64,000 nucleotides of DNA, from the NCBI RefSeq assembly GCF_024055715.1, contig NZ_JAMXMV010000003.1, positions 1 through 64,000 on the forward strand, written 5' to 3'. Below, piece after piece: positions 33,076 through 43,396 of the stretch (within the stretch, counting starts at the first letter, position 1; every line of letters starts with the position of its first letter). The position numbers and the translations under genes were made by a program. A model generated the notes under the pieces. The model was not told the origin of the DNA. It saw nothing but the letters and a program-made list of their open reading frames with translations, and made no database searches. This stretch comes from Actinoallomurus soli (GTDB lineage: Bacteria; Actinomycetota; Actinomycetes; Streptosporangiales; Streptosporangiaceae).

Positions 33076-35313
33076 TCAGGACTTCAGGGGGATCTCGAAC
33101 CAGACGGCCTTGCCGTCGTTGGTGGGCCGGGAGCCCCAGCGGGCGGCGAGCTGGTCGACGAGGTAGAGGCCGCGGCCGCCCTCGTCGGTCTCCCCCGCGC
33201 TCCTGATGCGGGGCAGCCGCATGTCCTTGTCCATCACCTCGACCCAGACGGCCCTCTGCCCGCGCCGCAGCCGGAGGGTGAAGTCCTTCGTCGCCGGCTC
33301 GCGGCGGGTCAGGTCGGGCAGGTCCCAGGCGTCGTCTAGCCCGCCGGGGCCGTCGAGGCCCAGCGCGCCCTCCAGCACGAACTCGCGCCGCGGGGCCGGG
33401 GTGTTGGCGGCGTGCAGCACGACGTTCGTGACGACCTCGGAGACCAGCAGGCAGGCGAGCTCGGACTGCTCGTCCAGCATCCCCCAGTCGGCGAACGTCT
33501 CGGCGGCCAGCCGGCGCGCCTCGGAGACCATGATCGGCTCGGCGGGGAACGTGCGCTCCTCGAAGCTCAGCCGGGTCGGCGCGGTGCGCACCACCACGAT
33601 GGCCACGTCGTCGTCGATGTCGCCGGGCACCGCCTCGTACGCCGCGTTGGCGACCGCCTCGACGCCGCCGCGCGCGGCCTTGCGGACGGCCTCGTACAGC
33701 AGCTCGCGCGCCTCCTCGCGGCTGTGGTACTCGCCGTCCTCCTTCGGCCGGCGCTCGATCAGGCCGTCGGTGTAGAGGACAAGCGTGCTGCCGGGCGGGA
33801 GCTCACGGGTCTCCTCCTCGTACCGGATCTCACCGCCCACGCCCGGCTGGCGGACGCCGAGCATGGCGCCCCGGCCGGTGGCCTCCAGCTCCCCCACCTC
33901 GCCGTCGAGGACGAGCAGCGGCGGCTGGTGGCCGGCGTTCGCGAAGGACAGGGTCCGGGACCACGCGTCGTACACGAAGTAGGTGACGGAGACCAGCGGG
34001 GTCTGCGATCCCTCGCTCTCGGCCTCGGTCGCGCCCGAGCGGACCGGGGTGCTCATGGTGCGCACCCATTCGTCCAGCTTGGCGAGGATGTCGGCCGGCG
34101 GCTTGTCGTCCTGCGCGAACGCGCGCAGCGCCGCCCGCAGCTGCCCCATGACGGCGGCGGCGCGGGCGCCGCGGCCCTCGACGTCGCCGATGACCAGGCC
34201 GACCCGGCCCGCCGACAGCGGGATCACGTCGTACCAGTCGCCGCCGACCTGCGTCTGGATGCCCTGCCCGTGCGACTCCAGGGGGCGGGCCGGCTCATAG
34301 CGCCAGGCGATCTCCAGCCCGTCGGGGCTCGGCGGCCGGTCGCCCGGCAGGAGGTGCTTCTGGAACGCCAGGGCGGTCTCCCGCTCCTCCTCGAACAGCA
34401 TCGCGTTGTCGATCGCGAGCGCGACCCGGCTCGCGATGGCGCCGATGAGGTCGCGGTCGAACCCGTCATAGTGCGGATCGGGCCGTACGGTGACACCGGA
34501 CAGCGCCAGGCTCATCACGCCCAGCAGCTCGCCGCGCGCGAGCAGCGGAGCGGAGATGATCGACGTTATGCCGATCTCCTCGGCGAGCCGCTTGCTCGCC
34601 GGGGTGGGCGCCTTCATGTAGTCGGCGATGACGTCCTCGACCAGCACCGCGTCCCGCCGGGTCATGGCCTTGGCGTTGAAGTGGCCGGGCGGGTACTCCA
34701 CCGTCTCGCCGACATCCGCCCAGGTGCCCGCCGGCGGGATCCAGTCGGCGGCGTGCCGCGACACCCGGCGTACGAGCGTGTCCCCGCTGAACAGGTCGAT
34801 GAAGCAGTGGTCCGCGAACTGCGGGACGAGCGTGTCGGCGACACGCCGCAGCGTCTGCGGCAGCTCCAGCGAGGCGGCCAGCCGCTCGCCGACCCGCTCC
34901 AGCAGGCCGTAGCGCTCCTGGTCGCGCTGGTTGCTGCGCAGCGCCTCCCGGCCGAAGATGACGAGGCCCTCGATGCCGCCCGAGGGGTGGCGCAGGGGCA
35001 CGGCGTACGCGCGGGTGTAGATGGTGCTGCCGTCGGCCCGGACGTTGCAGAAGGTCCCCTCCCACACCGCGCCGCGCAGCACCCGCCGCGCCAGGTCCTT
35101 GGCCTGCTCGTGGTCCTCCTCGGCGACGCCGAGCGACAGCCACGACCGGCCGATGTACTCCGGGCCGCCGAATCCGAGCAGCGTCTCGGTGAAGGCGTTG
35201 GTGTACAGGACGTTGCCGAAACGGTCACAGACGATGACCGCCATCTCGACGGCGTCCAGGACGGTCTTCGGCGGCAGGAGAGCGTCGATGGGCGGATCAC
35301 CCCTGCGCTTCAT
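33076..35313 (-). CDS. PP2C (SpoIIE-type) phosphatase with PAS, GAF and anti-sigma-like ATPase domains
   Basis: A 745-aa cytoplasmic signalling protein. Domains in order: PAS (about 18-125, AVIVCDRFGNVLYTN ... GLVIFGREAL); GAF (about 150-305, LAASLELPQTLRRVADTLV ... SRVALAIDNAMLFEE); SpoIIE phosphatase (about 325-555, with QVGGDWYDVIPL, GLVIGDVEGRGARAA and FANAGHQPPLLV plus GDIDDDVAIVVV for metal binding); and a HATPase_c of the RsbW type (about 570-740: LACLLVSEVVTNVVLHA, then GGRGLYLVDQLA). Such proteins release anti-sigma antagonists by dephosphorylation. The ATPase domain could itself be a kinase of the same target. No antagonist gene lies in the window. Confidence 0.9.
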   Translation of the reverse strand: MKRRGDPPIDALLPPKTVLDAVEMAVIVCDRFGNVLYTNAFTETLLGFGGPEYIGRSWLSLGVAEEDHEQAKDLARRVLRGAVWEGTFCNVRADGSTIYTRAYAVPLRHPSGGIEGLVIFGREALRSNQRDQERYGLLERVGERLAASLELPQTLRRVADTLVPQFADHCFIDLFSGDTLVRRVSRHAADWIPPAGTWADVGETVEYPPGHFNAKAMTRRDAVLVEDVIADYMKAPTPASKRLAEEIGITSIISAPLLARGELLGVMSLALSGVTVRPDPHYDGFDRDLIGAIASRVALAIDNAMLFEEERETALAFQKHLLPGDRPPSPDGLEIAWRYEPARPLESHGQGIQTQVGGDWYDVIPLSAGRVGLVIGDVEGRGARAAAVMGQLRAALRAFAQDDKPPADILAKLDEWVRTMSTPVRSGATEAESEGSQTPLVSVTYFVYDAWSRTLSFANAGHQPPLLVLDGEVGELEATGRGAMLGVRQPGVGGEIRYEEETRELPPGSTLVLYTDGLIERRPKEDGEYHSREEARELLYEAVRKAARGGVEAVANAAYEAVPGDIDDDVAIVVVRTAPTRLSFEERTFPAEPIMVSEARRLAAETFADWGMLDEQSELACLLVSEVVTNVVLHAANTPAPRREFVLEGALGLDGPGGLDDAWDLPDLTRREPATKDFTLRLRRGQRAVWVEVMDKDMRLPRIRSAGETDEGGRGLYLVDQLAARWGSRPTNDGKAVWFEIPLKS

Positions 35314-35412
35314 GGGCCTGTCACCTTGCGATCGATCACTCGGCCCCCCGGATGTGGTCCCCCCGGACTATTGAACGACGAATGCCGCGCCGGGATACGT
35401 CGAACCGGCAAC

Positions 35413-36132
35413 TCAGCGCTTCGAGACGAAGACGTGAGAGGCGACACGGCGCGGAATCTCGGTGGAGCGGCTGTCGGCGGTGTCGTCACACGTCACTCGA
35501 ATACCCTCATCGGCGGCCGCAAGCGTCACCTCTCGTCCCGGTTGAATCCCGATCTCCTTGAGCCTGAGCATCAGCGCGCGATCGCCCTGCACCTGCTCGC
35601 TGATCCGCTGGACGACCACGGGCACCCCCGTCGCGGTGGCGACCTCGGTCATCAGTGCCAGCGGCTCCGCGGTCCGCGGTTCCGCCCACGCCTCGATGTC
35701 GATGTCGGCGCCGAGCTCGGCCAGGCCGGGGATCGGGTTGCCGTGCGGGCACGTCGACGGGCCGTCGAGCAGGGCGACCAGGCGCCGCTCGACCTCCTCC
35801 GACATCACGTGCTCCCAGCGGCACGCCTCGACGTGGACGTCCTCCCAGGGCAGGCCGATGACGTTCACCAGGAGGCATTCGGCGAGGCGGTGCTTGCGCA
35901 TGACCCGGACGGCCAGCGAACGGCCGGTGTCGGTGAGCTCCAGGTGGCGGTCGCCCTCGACCTTCAACAGGCCGTCGCGCTCCATCCGCGCGACCGTCTG
36001 GCTGACCGTCGGACCGCTCTGCGACAACCGCTCGGCGATACGCGCGCGAAGAGGGACGATGCCCTCCTCTTCGAGCTCGAAGATCGTCCGGAGGTACATC
36101 TCCGTGGTGTCGATCAAGCCGTGTGCGGTCAA
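35413..36132 (-). CDS. DtxR/IdeR-family metal-dependent regulator
   Basis: A 239-aa regulator. The N-terminal winged helix carries DTTEMYLRTIFELEEEGIVPLRARIAERL. The metal ligands line up with IdeR at a constant offset of two: Met12, His81, Glu85, His100, Cys104, Glu107, His108 (HRLAE; DVHVEACRWEHVM). The C-terminal SH3-like domain is about 160-235. All residues for both metal sites are kept, and Cys104 points to iron (DtxR/IdeR) rather than manganese (MntR). The start codon is TTG 36132, supported by GGAGGA 5 nt upstream and by the position of DTTEMYL relative to the family. Confidence 0.9.
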   Translation of the reverse strand: MTAHGLIDTTEMYLRTIFELEEEGIVPLRARIAERLSQSGPTVSQTVARMERDGLLKVEGDRHLELTDTGRSLAVRVMRKHRLAECLLVNVIGLPWEDVHVEACRWEHVMSEEVERRLVALLDGPSTCPHGNPIPGLAELGADIDIEAWAEPRTAEPLALMTEVATATGVPVVVQRISEQVQGDRALMLRLKEIGIQPGREVTLAAADEGIRVTCDDTADSRSTEIPRRVASHVFVSKR

Positions 36133-36294
36133 GGCTTCCTCCAGTCTCGCCCCATGCTACGGCGGATCAGCGACGGTTGGGGAACCGAGGACGGCGGGGG
36201 GCGATCCTCCTACTCTTTTGTTATGAACGTTCCGCGCGGACCTGGTCTTCCCCGACGGATTCGGGCCTCGCGCCATGGGTAGATTGAGCGCGCC

Positions 36295-36942
36295 ATGACA
36301 CGTTTCGAGGGAGCCGAGCAGTACGTCCCGGCAGGGGCGGACCTCGACGGGCTGCGACGCGCCGTCCAGGACTGCCGGGGCTGTGACCTGTACGAGAACG
36401 CCACCCAGGCGGTGCTCGGATCGGGCACCGCGGCCGCGCGGGTCGTGCTGGTCGGCGAGCAGCCCGGCGACCAGGAGGACCGGCAGGGCGCGCCGTTCGT
36501 GGGCCCGGCCGGCCGGCTGCTGGACAAGGCGCTGGCCGAGGCGGGCATCGAGCGGGGCGATGCATATGTCACCAACTCGGTGAAACATTTCAGATACAGC
36601 CAGTCCGGGCCCGGGAAGCGCCGCATCCACCAGACGCCCGACGCCACCCACATCACGGCGTGCAAGCCGTGGCTGACCTCCGAGTTGCGGATCATCGACC
36701 CGGAGGTGATCGTCGTTCTCGGCGCGACGGCCGGCAAGGCGCTGCTGGGCCCCTCGTTCCGGGTGACGAAGCAGCGCGGGCAGTTGATCCCGCGCCCGCC
36801 GCTGGACGACGAGTCGGCCACGCAGAACGGCTTCTACGTCGCGACCGTCCACCCGTCGGCCGTCCTGCGCGCCGACGACCGCGACGCGGCGTTCGCGGGC
36901 CTGGTCTCGGACCTGAAGGTCGCCGCGCAGGTCCTGCACTGA
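36295..36942 (+). CDS. udgX: UdgX-type uracil-DNA glycosylase
   Basis: A 215-aa UdgX. The water-activating loop is GEQPGDQED (about 54-62) and the family-specific loop KRRIHQTP carries His112, the residue that in Mycobacterium smegmatis UdgX becomes covalently bonded to the deoxyribose of the uracil site. Cys27 and Cys30 (CRGCDLY) and Cys123 (CKPWL) belong to the 4Fe-4S cluster. HPSAVLR is present near the end. The protein therefore should trap uracil in DNA tightly rather than release the base. A TAGATT hexamer lies 9 nt before the ATG with no Shine-Dalgarno sequence. Confidence 0.9.
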   Translation: MTRFEGAEQYVPAGADLDGLRRAVQDCRGCDLYENATQAVLGSGTAAARVVLVGEQPGDQEDRQGAPFVGPAGRLLDKALAEAGIERGDAYVTNSVKHFRYSQSGPGKRRIHQTPDATHITACKPWLTSELRIIDPEVIVVLGATAGKALLGPSFRVTKQRGQLIPRPPLDDESATQNGFYVATVHPSAVLRADDRDAAFAGLVSDLKVAAQVLH

Positions 36943-36976
36943 TCCCCCCGGGGCGGAGTCAGCCCGGCAGGGCCGG

Positions 36977-37027
36977 CAGCCCCGTCGGCCCGGCAGCCCC
37001 GTCGGCCCGGCAGCCCCGTCAGCCCGG
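36977..37027. repeat. Three 17-nt tandem repeats after udgX
   Basis: CAGCCCCGTCGGCCCGG occurs at 36977-36993, 36994-37010 and, with one change, 37011-37027. Degenerate partial copies flank it between two convergent genes. Confidence 0.8.
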
Positions 37028-37063
37028 CAGGGGCGACGGCCCAGGCGCCCCGGCAGGGCGGGA

Positions 37064-38335
37064 TCAGCCCGACAGGGAGGCGCCGAAGGCGGCCGTGGCG
37101 GCGGACAGTCCGGCGGATCTCCCGCCGAACACCGTCATGCCCGCGATCCCCTGCCCGGGGTAGATCGATACACCGCCGTCTCCGTCGTTCTCGCCGGGGG
37201 TGCCGACGGCGAGGTCGAGCCGCGTGTCGCCGTCGAGGTCGGCCAGGGACAGCGCGGCGCCGTACCGGTCGCCGGTCTCCGCGACGCCCGGCACGCCCTC
37301 GGTGTCCTGGCTGAACGACGAGGAGCCCGCGCCGAGGTTCCAGTGGGCGTCGCCGTGCAGGACGGTCACGGCCCCGGCGTTCCGGCGCTTCCCGATGGCC
37401 TCGCCGGGGGCGCCGACGACCACCTCGGCGCGCCCGTCGCCGTCCCGGTCGCGCGCGACGACCGCCGCGCCGAACTCGTCCCCCTTCTCCCCCTTGCCGG
37501 GCACGCCCTTGGAGTCCTGCCCGTAGGCCCGGGGATGCCGCAGGTCACCGTCCGGGTAGATCTTCACGAGCCCGCCGTGGGCGCCGCCGGGGTCGCCCGC
37601 GACCACGTCGCCGCGGCGATCTCCGTCGACGTCGGCGATGGCCAGGCCGCCGGTGGACCCGACGCTCGCCGTTCCGGACACCGCCCGCAGGCCGGTCCTC
37701 GATCCATGGAGGATGCGGAGGACGCCGTCGGCGTTCCAAGCCGCATCGGCGTACCCGTCGCCGTTCACGTCCCCGGCCGCGATCGCGACCCGGCGGGCGG
37801 TCCGGCCCTTGACGGTGGCGACGACCGTCGGGACGCCGGTGACGAAGTCGATGACCAGGAGCGCGGAGTCGCCCGCCACCAGGAGGTCGGGACGCCCATC
37901 GTGGTCGACGTCGCCGACCGCCAGGGCCCGGCCGGCCCCGCCTCCCGGCGTCAGGACGGCCCGGCGGCTCAGGCCCGACGTGCTCCCGCCGAAGATCTCG
38001 ATCGTGCCGCGGCCCGGCGCGCCCACGGCCAGGTCCGTACGGCCGTCGCCGTCGAAGTCCGCGGTCGCGACGGCCGTCCCGAACGCCCCTCCGGACCGGA
38101 GCGGCGCGAGGACCCGGTGACGTCCGAGGTCGACGCCGTTCCGTGAGCCGTACACGACCGTCACCCGGCCGCCACCGCTCGCGGCCGGGGCCCCGATCAC
38201 CAGGTCGCCGTACCCGTCACCGTCGAGGTCGGCGACTCCGGGTGTACGGACGGCGGCACGGGCGGGAGCCGCGCCGAGCGCCGCGGGCAGGCCGATCAGG
38301 GCGAGCGTCAACGCCGCTCGCATGCGTCGCTGCAT
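37064..38335 (-). CDS. Secreted FG-GAP (integrin alpha-like) repeat protein
   Basis: A 423-aa exported beta-propeller. After a signal peptide (MQRRMRAALTLALIGLPAAL ... ARA) come about seven FG-GAP repeats with the calcium-binding core DxDGDGxxD, for example DLDGDGYGDLVIGAP, DFDGDGRTDLAVGAP, DVDHDGRPDLLVAG and DRDGDGRAEVVVGAP. Each repeat also has a FGxA motif. Such proteins are surface or matrix binders. The start at 38335 is favoured because GAGG lies 7 nt upstream. The C-terminus has no anchor, so it is released or sheath-bound. Confidence 0.85.
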   Translation of the reverse strand: MQRRMRAALTLALIGLPAALGAAPARAAVRTPGVADLDGDGYGDLVIGAPAASGGGRVTVVYGSRNGVDLGRHRVLAPLRSGGAFGTAVATADFDGDGRTDLAVGAPGRGTIEIFGGSTSGLSRRAVLTPGGGAGRALAVGDVDHDGRPDLLVAGDSALLVIDFVTGVPTVVATVKGRTARRVAIAAGDVNGDGYADAAWNADGVLRILHGSRTGLRAVSGTASVGSTGGLAIADVDGDRRGDVVAGDPGGAHGGLVKIYPDGDLRHPRAYGQDSKGVPGKGEKGDEFGAAVVARDRDGDGRAEVVVGAPGEAIGKRRNAGAVTVLHGDAHWNLGAGSSSFSQDTEGVPGVAETGDRYGAALSLADLDGDTRLDLAVGTPGENDGDGGVSIYPGQGIAGMTVFGGRSAGLSAATAAFGASLSG

Positions 38336-38489
38336 GAAGAGACCTCGGTTCCGGGCGGGTCGGAAGATCACTTAGGCGGTGCGAACGGTAGTGGGCCGAT
38401 CGCTCCCGGGCAACGCCCCGCCGCGGCGAGTCCTCTCCATCCCGGCGAGTCGGGTCTCGGCGAATCCTCTCCGGGCAGCGGTCTTCCGA

Positions 38490-39815
38490 CTATCCGTCGG
38501 TGGTGTAGCGGAGGAAGGACGGAACGGCCAGCCCGACCAGGACGACGAGGATCGCGCAGGCGATGCCGCCACCGACCCAGGACGCGGTCGCGCCGACCGC
38601 GGCGCCCACGGCCCCGGCGCGCAGGTCGCCCAGCCGGGGGCCGCCCGCGACCACGACCGTGAACACCCCCTGCAGGCGGCCGCGCATCTCGTCCGGGGCG
38701 TATGTCTGCAGGATCGTCTGCCGGAACACCGACGACACGAGGTCGGCCGCGCCGCCGAGGGCGAGGAACAGCAGGGCGAGCCACAGCGAGTGCGCGAGCC
38801 CGGCCGCCGCCACGGCGAGTCCCCAGGCCGCGATGACGGCGATCAGGGCGACGCCCTGGCGCCGGATGCGGCCGATCCAGCCGGACAGCAGGCCGCCGAC
38901 GACGGCGCCCACGGCGATGGCCGCGACCAGCCAGCCGACGGCCTGCTCACCGCTGAAGCGGGTGTCGGCGACCTCCGGGAACAGCGCCCGTGGCATGGCC
39001 ACGCCCATCGCGATGATGTCGACGACGAACGACATCATCAGCACCGGCCGGGTGCCGAGGAACCGCAGGCCCTCGAAGACCGAGCGCAGTCCCGGACGGT
39101 CGGACCTGTCGCCGAGGGGCGGCATGGCCGGCAGGCGGATCGCGGCGTACAGCCCGACCGTGAAGAGCACGGCGTCGATGCCGTACGCCAGCGCGTACCG
39201 GTTGTTCCCGATCACGACACCGGCCAGCACGGGGCCGATGAAGGTCGCGGTCTGGGACGCGGTGAAGTTGAGGGTGTTGGCCGCCGGGACGAGCGTGACC
39301 GGCAGCAGACGCGGGATCACGGCGCCACGGGTCGGCGAGGTGATCGCGAATCCGACCGACTGGACGACGACCAGCCCGATGATCAGTGGAACGTTCCCGG
39401 CGTGGAGCATCGCCTGGATCAGCAGGCCCAGCGTGGCCGCCCACGTGACGAGCGACGCAAGGACGAGCAGCCGCCGGCGGTCCATGGCGTCGGCGACCGC
39501 CCCGCCCCAGAGTCCGAAGACGATCAGCGGTACGAGGTTGGCCGGACCGAGGAGTCCCACCCACAGCGAGGACTTCGTCAGGGCGTACACCTGAACGGAG
39601 ATCGCCACCGAGGTCAGCTGGAAGCCGGTGAACGAGACGGCCTGCCCGAGCCACAGCCGCCGGAACGACGGGTCGCTCAGGGGACGCGTGTCGATCGCCG
39701 CGCGCCGCGCCAGCCCGCGAAGGCCCGGGGCCGGGGCGGATTGCGGCGCCGGCGAAGAGGCGTCCTCGGTCACGGAGTCGAGCTCAGAAGAGGGGGGATC
39801 GGGGTTCGGACTCAC
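38490..39815 (-). CDS. MFS transporter, EntS-like
   Basis: A 441-aa transporter with 12 predicted membrane segments from about residue 48 (FRRLWLGQAVSFTGFQLTS) to the end. The motif A loop is GGAVADAMDRRRLL. The layout is that of the EntS/enterobactin-exporter-like group, often tied to siderophores, although no siderophore genes are near. The GTG start at 39815 overlaps the pdxH stop as GTGA, so the two are translationally coupled. The N-terminal 40 residues are Ser/Pro/Ala-rich and cytoplasmic. Confidence 0.85.
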   Translation of the reverse strand: MSPNPDPPSSELDSVTEDASSPAPQSAPAPGLRGLARRAAIDTRPLSDPSFRRLWLGQAVSFTGFQLTSVAISVQVYALTKSSLWVGLLGPANLVPLIVFGLWGGAVADAMDRRRLLVLASLVTWAATLGLLIQAMLHAGNVPLIIGLVVVQSVGFAITSPTRGAVIPRLLPVTLVPAANTLNFTASQTATFIGPVLAGVVIGNNRYALAYGIDAVLFTVGLYAAIRLPAMPPLGDRSDRPGLRSVFEGLRFLGTRPVLMMSFVVDIIAMGVAMPRALFPEVADTRFSGEQAVGWLVAAIAVGAVVGGLLSGWIGRIRRQGVALIAVIAAWGLAVAAAGLAHSLWLALLFLALGGAADLVSSVFRQTILQTYAPDEMRGRLQGVFTVVVAGGPRLGDLRAGAVGAAVGATASWVGGGIACAILVVLVGLAVPSFLRYTTDG

Positions 39816-40468
39816 GGCCTAAGTCTCTCGATGACCCATTCGCCCGTTTCGTTCGGGTGGGCGCGACGATAGCGGAGTCGGTCATGTAGGCGGTTCGTCC
39901 GCCCCTGCCAGAACTCCACGGTCGCCGGGAGGACCCGGTAGCCGCCCCAGAAGTCCGGCATGGGCACCTCGTCCGGCCAGCGCGCGGCCAGTTCGGCGAA
40001 CCGGCTGTCCACCTCGTCGCGGTGGGCGACGACCGCGGACTGGTACTCGCTCGCCCAGGCCCCGAGCTGCGAACCGTGCGGGCGGGTCTGGAAGTACTCC
40101 TCCGACTCCTCCCGCGACAGGCGCTCCGCGACGCCCTCGACGATCACCTGGCGGCGCAGCGGGTGCCACGGGAACAGCAGGGCGACACGGGGATCCGCGG
40201 CGATCGCCTGCGCCTTGCGGGACCGGTGGTTCGTGAAGAAACGAAACCCTTCCGGGCCGTACCCCTTCAGCAGGACCGTCCGCGTGCTCGGCCTCCCGTC
40301 GGCGTCGACGGTGGACAGGATCATCGCGTTGGGCTCGGGCAGACCCGCCCCGACGGCGTCGGTGAACCAGGTTCCGAACTGGGTCAGCGGGTCGGCCGCG
40401 AGGTCGCGGGCATGTAGGCCCACACCGGAGTACGACTCTCGGAGGGCGGCGACATCAAGATGCTCCAC
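39812..40468 (-). CDS. pdxH: Pyridoxamine 5'-phosphate oxidase
   Basis: A 218-aa FMN enzyme that makes pyridoxal 5'-phosphate from PNP or PMP. The diagnostic segments are AMILSTVDADGRPSTRTVLLKG, FRFFTNHRSRKAQ (FMN and phosphate binding), RQVIVEGVAERL, SYQSAVVAHR-like ASEYQSAV, and the C-terminal WGGYRVLPATVEFWQGRTNRLHDR. GTG 40468 (MEHLDVAALRESY) has GAGAGGA about 9 nt upstream and is used in place of 40510. It is coupled to the downstream MFS gene by GTGA and divergent from citrate synthase. The PLP enzyme SerC lies 1.7 kb away. Confidence 0.9.
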   Translation of the reverse strand: MEHLDVAALRESYSGVGLHARDLAADPLTQFGTWFTDAVGAGLPEPNAMILSTVDADGRPSTRTVLLKGYGPEGFRFFTNHRSRKAQAIAADPRVALLFPWHPLRRQVIVEGVAERLSREESEEYFQTRPHGSQLGAWASEYQSAVVAHRDEVDSRFAELAARWPDEVPMPDFWGGYRVLPATVEFWQGRTNRLHDRLRYRRAHPNETGEWVIERLRP

Positions 40469-40479
40469 GACAGGACATC

Positions 40480-40491
40480 CTCTCGCGAGAG
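40480..40491. promoter_or_regulatory. 12-bp palindrome CTCTCGCGAGAG
   Basis: A perfect palindrome just upstream of the pdxH start, with a half-copy (CGCGAGAG) about 30 nt further toward the citrate synthase gene. It may be an operator for one or both divergent genes. Confidence 0.4.
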
Positions 40492-40643
40492 ACCATGGAC
40501 GACGAGACAAGGTTCCCGCGAGAGTTGCTCAAACGGAAAGAATTGCGCATCTCACACCCCCCCGGGTACGGCTCACGGAGGATGAAGCGGTTCAATTACG
40601 AGTTGGCGTCTGTACATCAAGGGGACGAAAGGCAGGACAGAAC

Positions 40644-41750
40644 ATGTCCGACTTCAAACCCGGCCTCGAAGGCGTGGTCGCCTTCGAGACTGAGATCGCT
40701 GAACCGGACAAGGAGGGCGGCGCTCTCCGGTACCGGGGAGTGGACATCGAAGATCTCGTTGGCCGCGTCTCCTTCGGTGACGCATGGGGGCTGCTGGTCG
40801 ACAACAGCTTCACCCCCGGACTGACCCCGGCCGAGCCGCATGTGCTGCCGGTGCACTCCGGTGACGTCCGCGTCGACGTCCAGAGCGCGCTGCCGATCAT
40901 CGCTCCGGCGTACGGCATGCGCCCGCTGCTGGACATCAGCGACGAGCAGGCCCGCGAGGACCTGGCCCGTACGTCCGTGACCGCGCTGTCGTTCGTGGCG
41001 CAGAGCGCCCGCGGCCTCGGCCTGCCGATGGTCTCCCAGAACCGCGTGAACGAGGGTAAGACGATCACCGAGCGGTTCATGATCCGCTGGCGTGGTGAGC
41101 CCGACCCGAAGCACGTGAAGGCCATCGACGCGTACTGGGTCTCCGCGGCCGAGCACGGCATGAACGCCTCCACCTTCACCGCCCGCGTCATCGCCTCCAC
41201 CGGCGCCGACGTGGCGGCCTCGATCTCCGGCGCCATCGGCGCGATGTCCGGCCCGCTGCACGGCGGTGCCCCGGCACGCGTCCTGCCGATGATCGAGAAG
41301 GTCGAGCAGCTCGGTGACGCCCGCAAGGTCGTGACCGACATCCTGGACAACCACGAGCGCCTCATGGGCTTCGGCCACCGCGTCTACCGCGCCGAGGACC
41401 CGCGCGCCCGCGTGCTGCGCCGTACCGCCAAGGAGCTGAACGCCCCGCGGTTCGAGGCGGCCAAGGCGCTGGAGGACGCCGCCCTCGCCGAGCTGCGCGA
41501 GCGCCGTCCCGACCGCGCGATCGAGACGAACGTGGAGTTCTGGGCCGCGGTGATCCTCGACTTCGCCGAGGTTCCGCCGCACATGATGCCGGCCATGTTC
41601 ACCTGCGCCCGTACCGCGGGCTGGGCCGCGCACATCCTGGAGCAGAAGCGCACCGGACGTCTGGTCCGTCCGAGCGCCCACTACGTCGGCCCGGCGTCCC
41701 GCCCGGTCACCGACGTCGAGGGCGCCGCGGAGGTGCTGGACAAGCGCTGA
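40644..41750 (+). CDS. Citrate synthase (CitA-like second form)
   Basis: A 368-aa citrate synthase. Catalytic His residues lie in GPLHGGAPARVL and GFGHRVYRAEDPR. The position usually held by the catalytic Asp (NVDFY) is Glu here (NVEFW). C-terminal signature: CARTAGWAAHILEQKRTGRLVRPSAHYVGP. It lacks the N-terminal zinc and NADH-regulated domain of the long form, so it belongs to the short CitA type found beside a main GltA in actinomycetes. The D-to-E change may be subfamily-typical. AGGAC about 6 nt before the ATG is a fair ribosome site. It ends in a hairpin. Confidence 0.85.
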   Translation: MSDFKPGLEGVVAFETEIAEPDKEGGALRYRGVDIEDLVGRVSFGDAWGLLVDNSFTPGLTPAEPHVLPVHSGDVRVDVQSALPIIAPAYGMRPLLDISDEQAREDLARTSVTALSFVAQSARGLGLPMVSQNRVNEGKTITERFMIRWRGEPDPKHVKAIDAYWVSAAEHGMNASTFTARVIASTGADVAASISGAIGAMSGPLHGGAPARVLPMIEKVEQLGDARKVVTDILDNHERLMGFGHRVYRAEDPRARVLRRTAKELNAPRFEAAKALEDAALAELRERRPDRAIETNVEFWAAVILDFAEVPPHMMPAMFTCARTAGWAAHILEQKRTGRLVRPSAHYVGPASRPVTDVEGAAEVLDKR

Positions 41751-41766
41751 AGGAGTCCCGCTCCGT

Positions 41767-41799
41767 ACGGCCCGTGATGCTCCCGGCACCACGGGCCGT
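41767..41799 (+). terminator. Terminator of the citrate synthase gene
   Basis: ACGGCCCGTG (41767-41776) pairs perfectly with CACGGGCCGT (41790-41799) across 13 nt. Confidence 0.75.
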
Positions 41800-41823
41800 T
41801 CTGGCGCCGAGGAGGATCAGGCC

Positions 41824-43297
<1,474 letters not shown>

Positions 43298-43331
43298 CGA
43301 GGGAATGGCCTCGACGCCACACCTGTGCCGT

Positions 43332-43364
43332 CCACCTCAACCGACCCCGCCCGAGGGGAGGTGG
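43332..43364 (+). terminator. Hairpin after serC
   Basis: CCACCTC (43332-43338) pairs with GAGGTGG (43358-43364), with a second CCCC/GGGG stem in the loop. Confidence 0.5.
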
Positions 43365-43396
43365 GGGCGCACGTCAGTCCCGTAGATCACTGGCGT

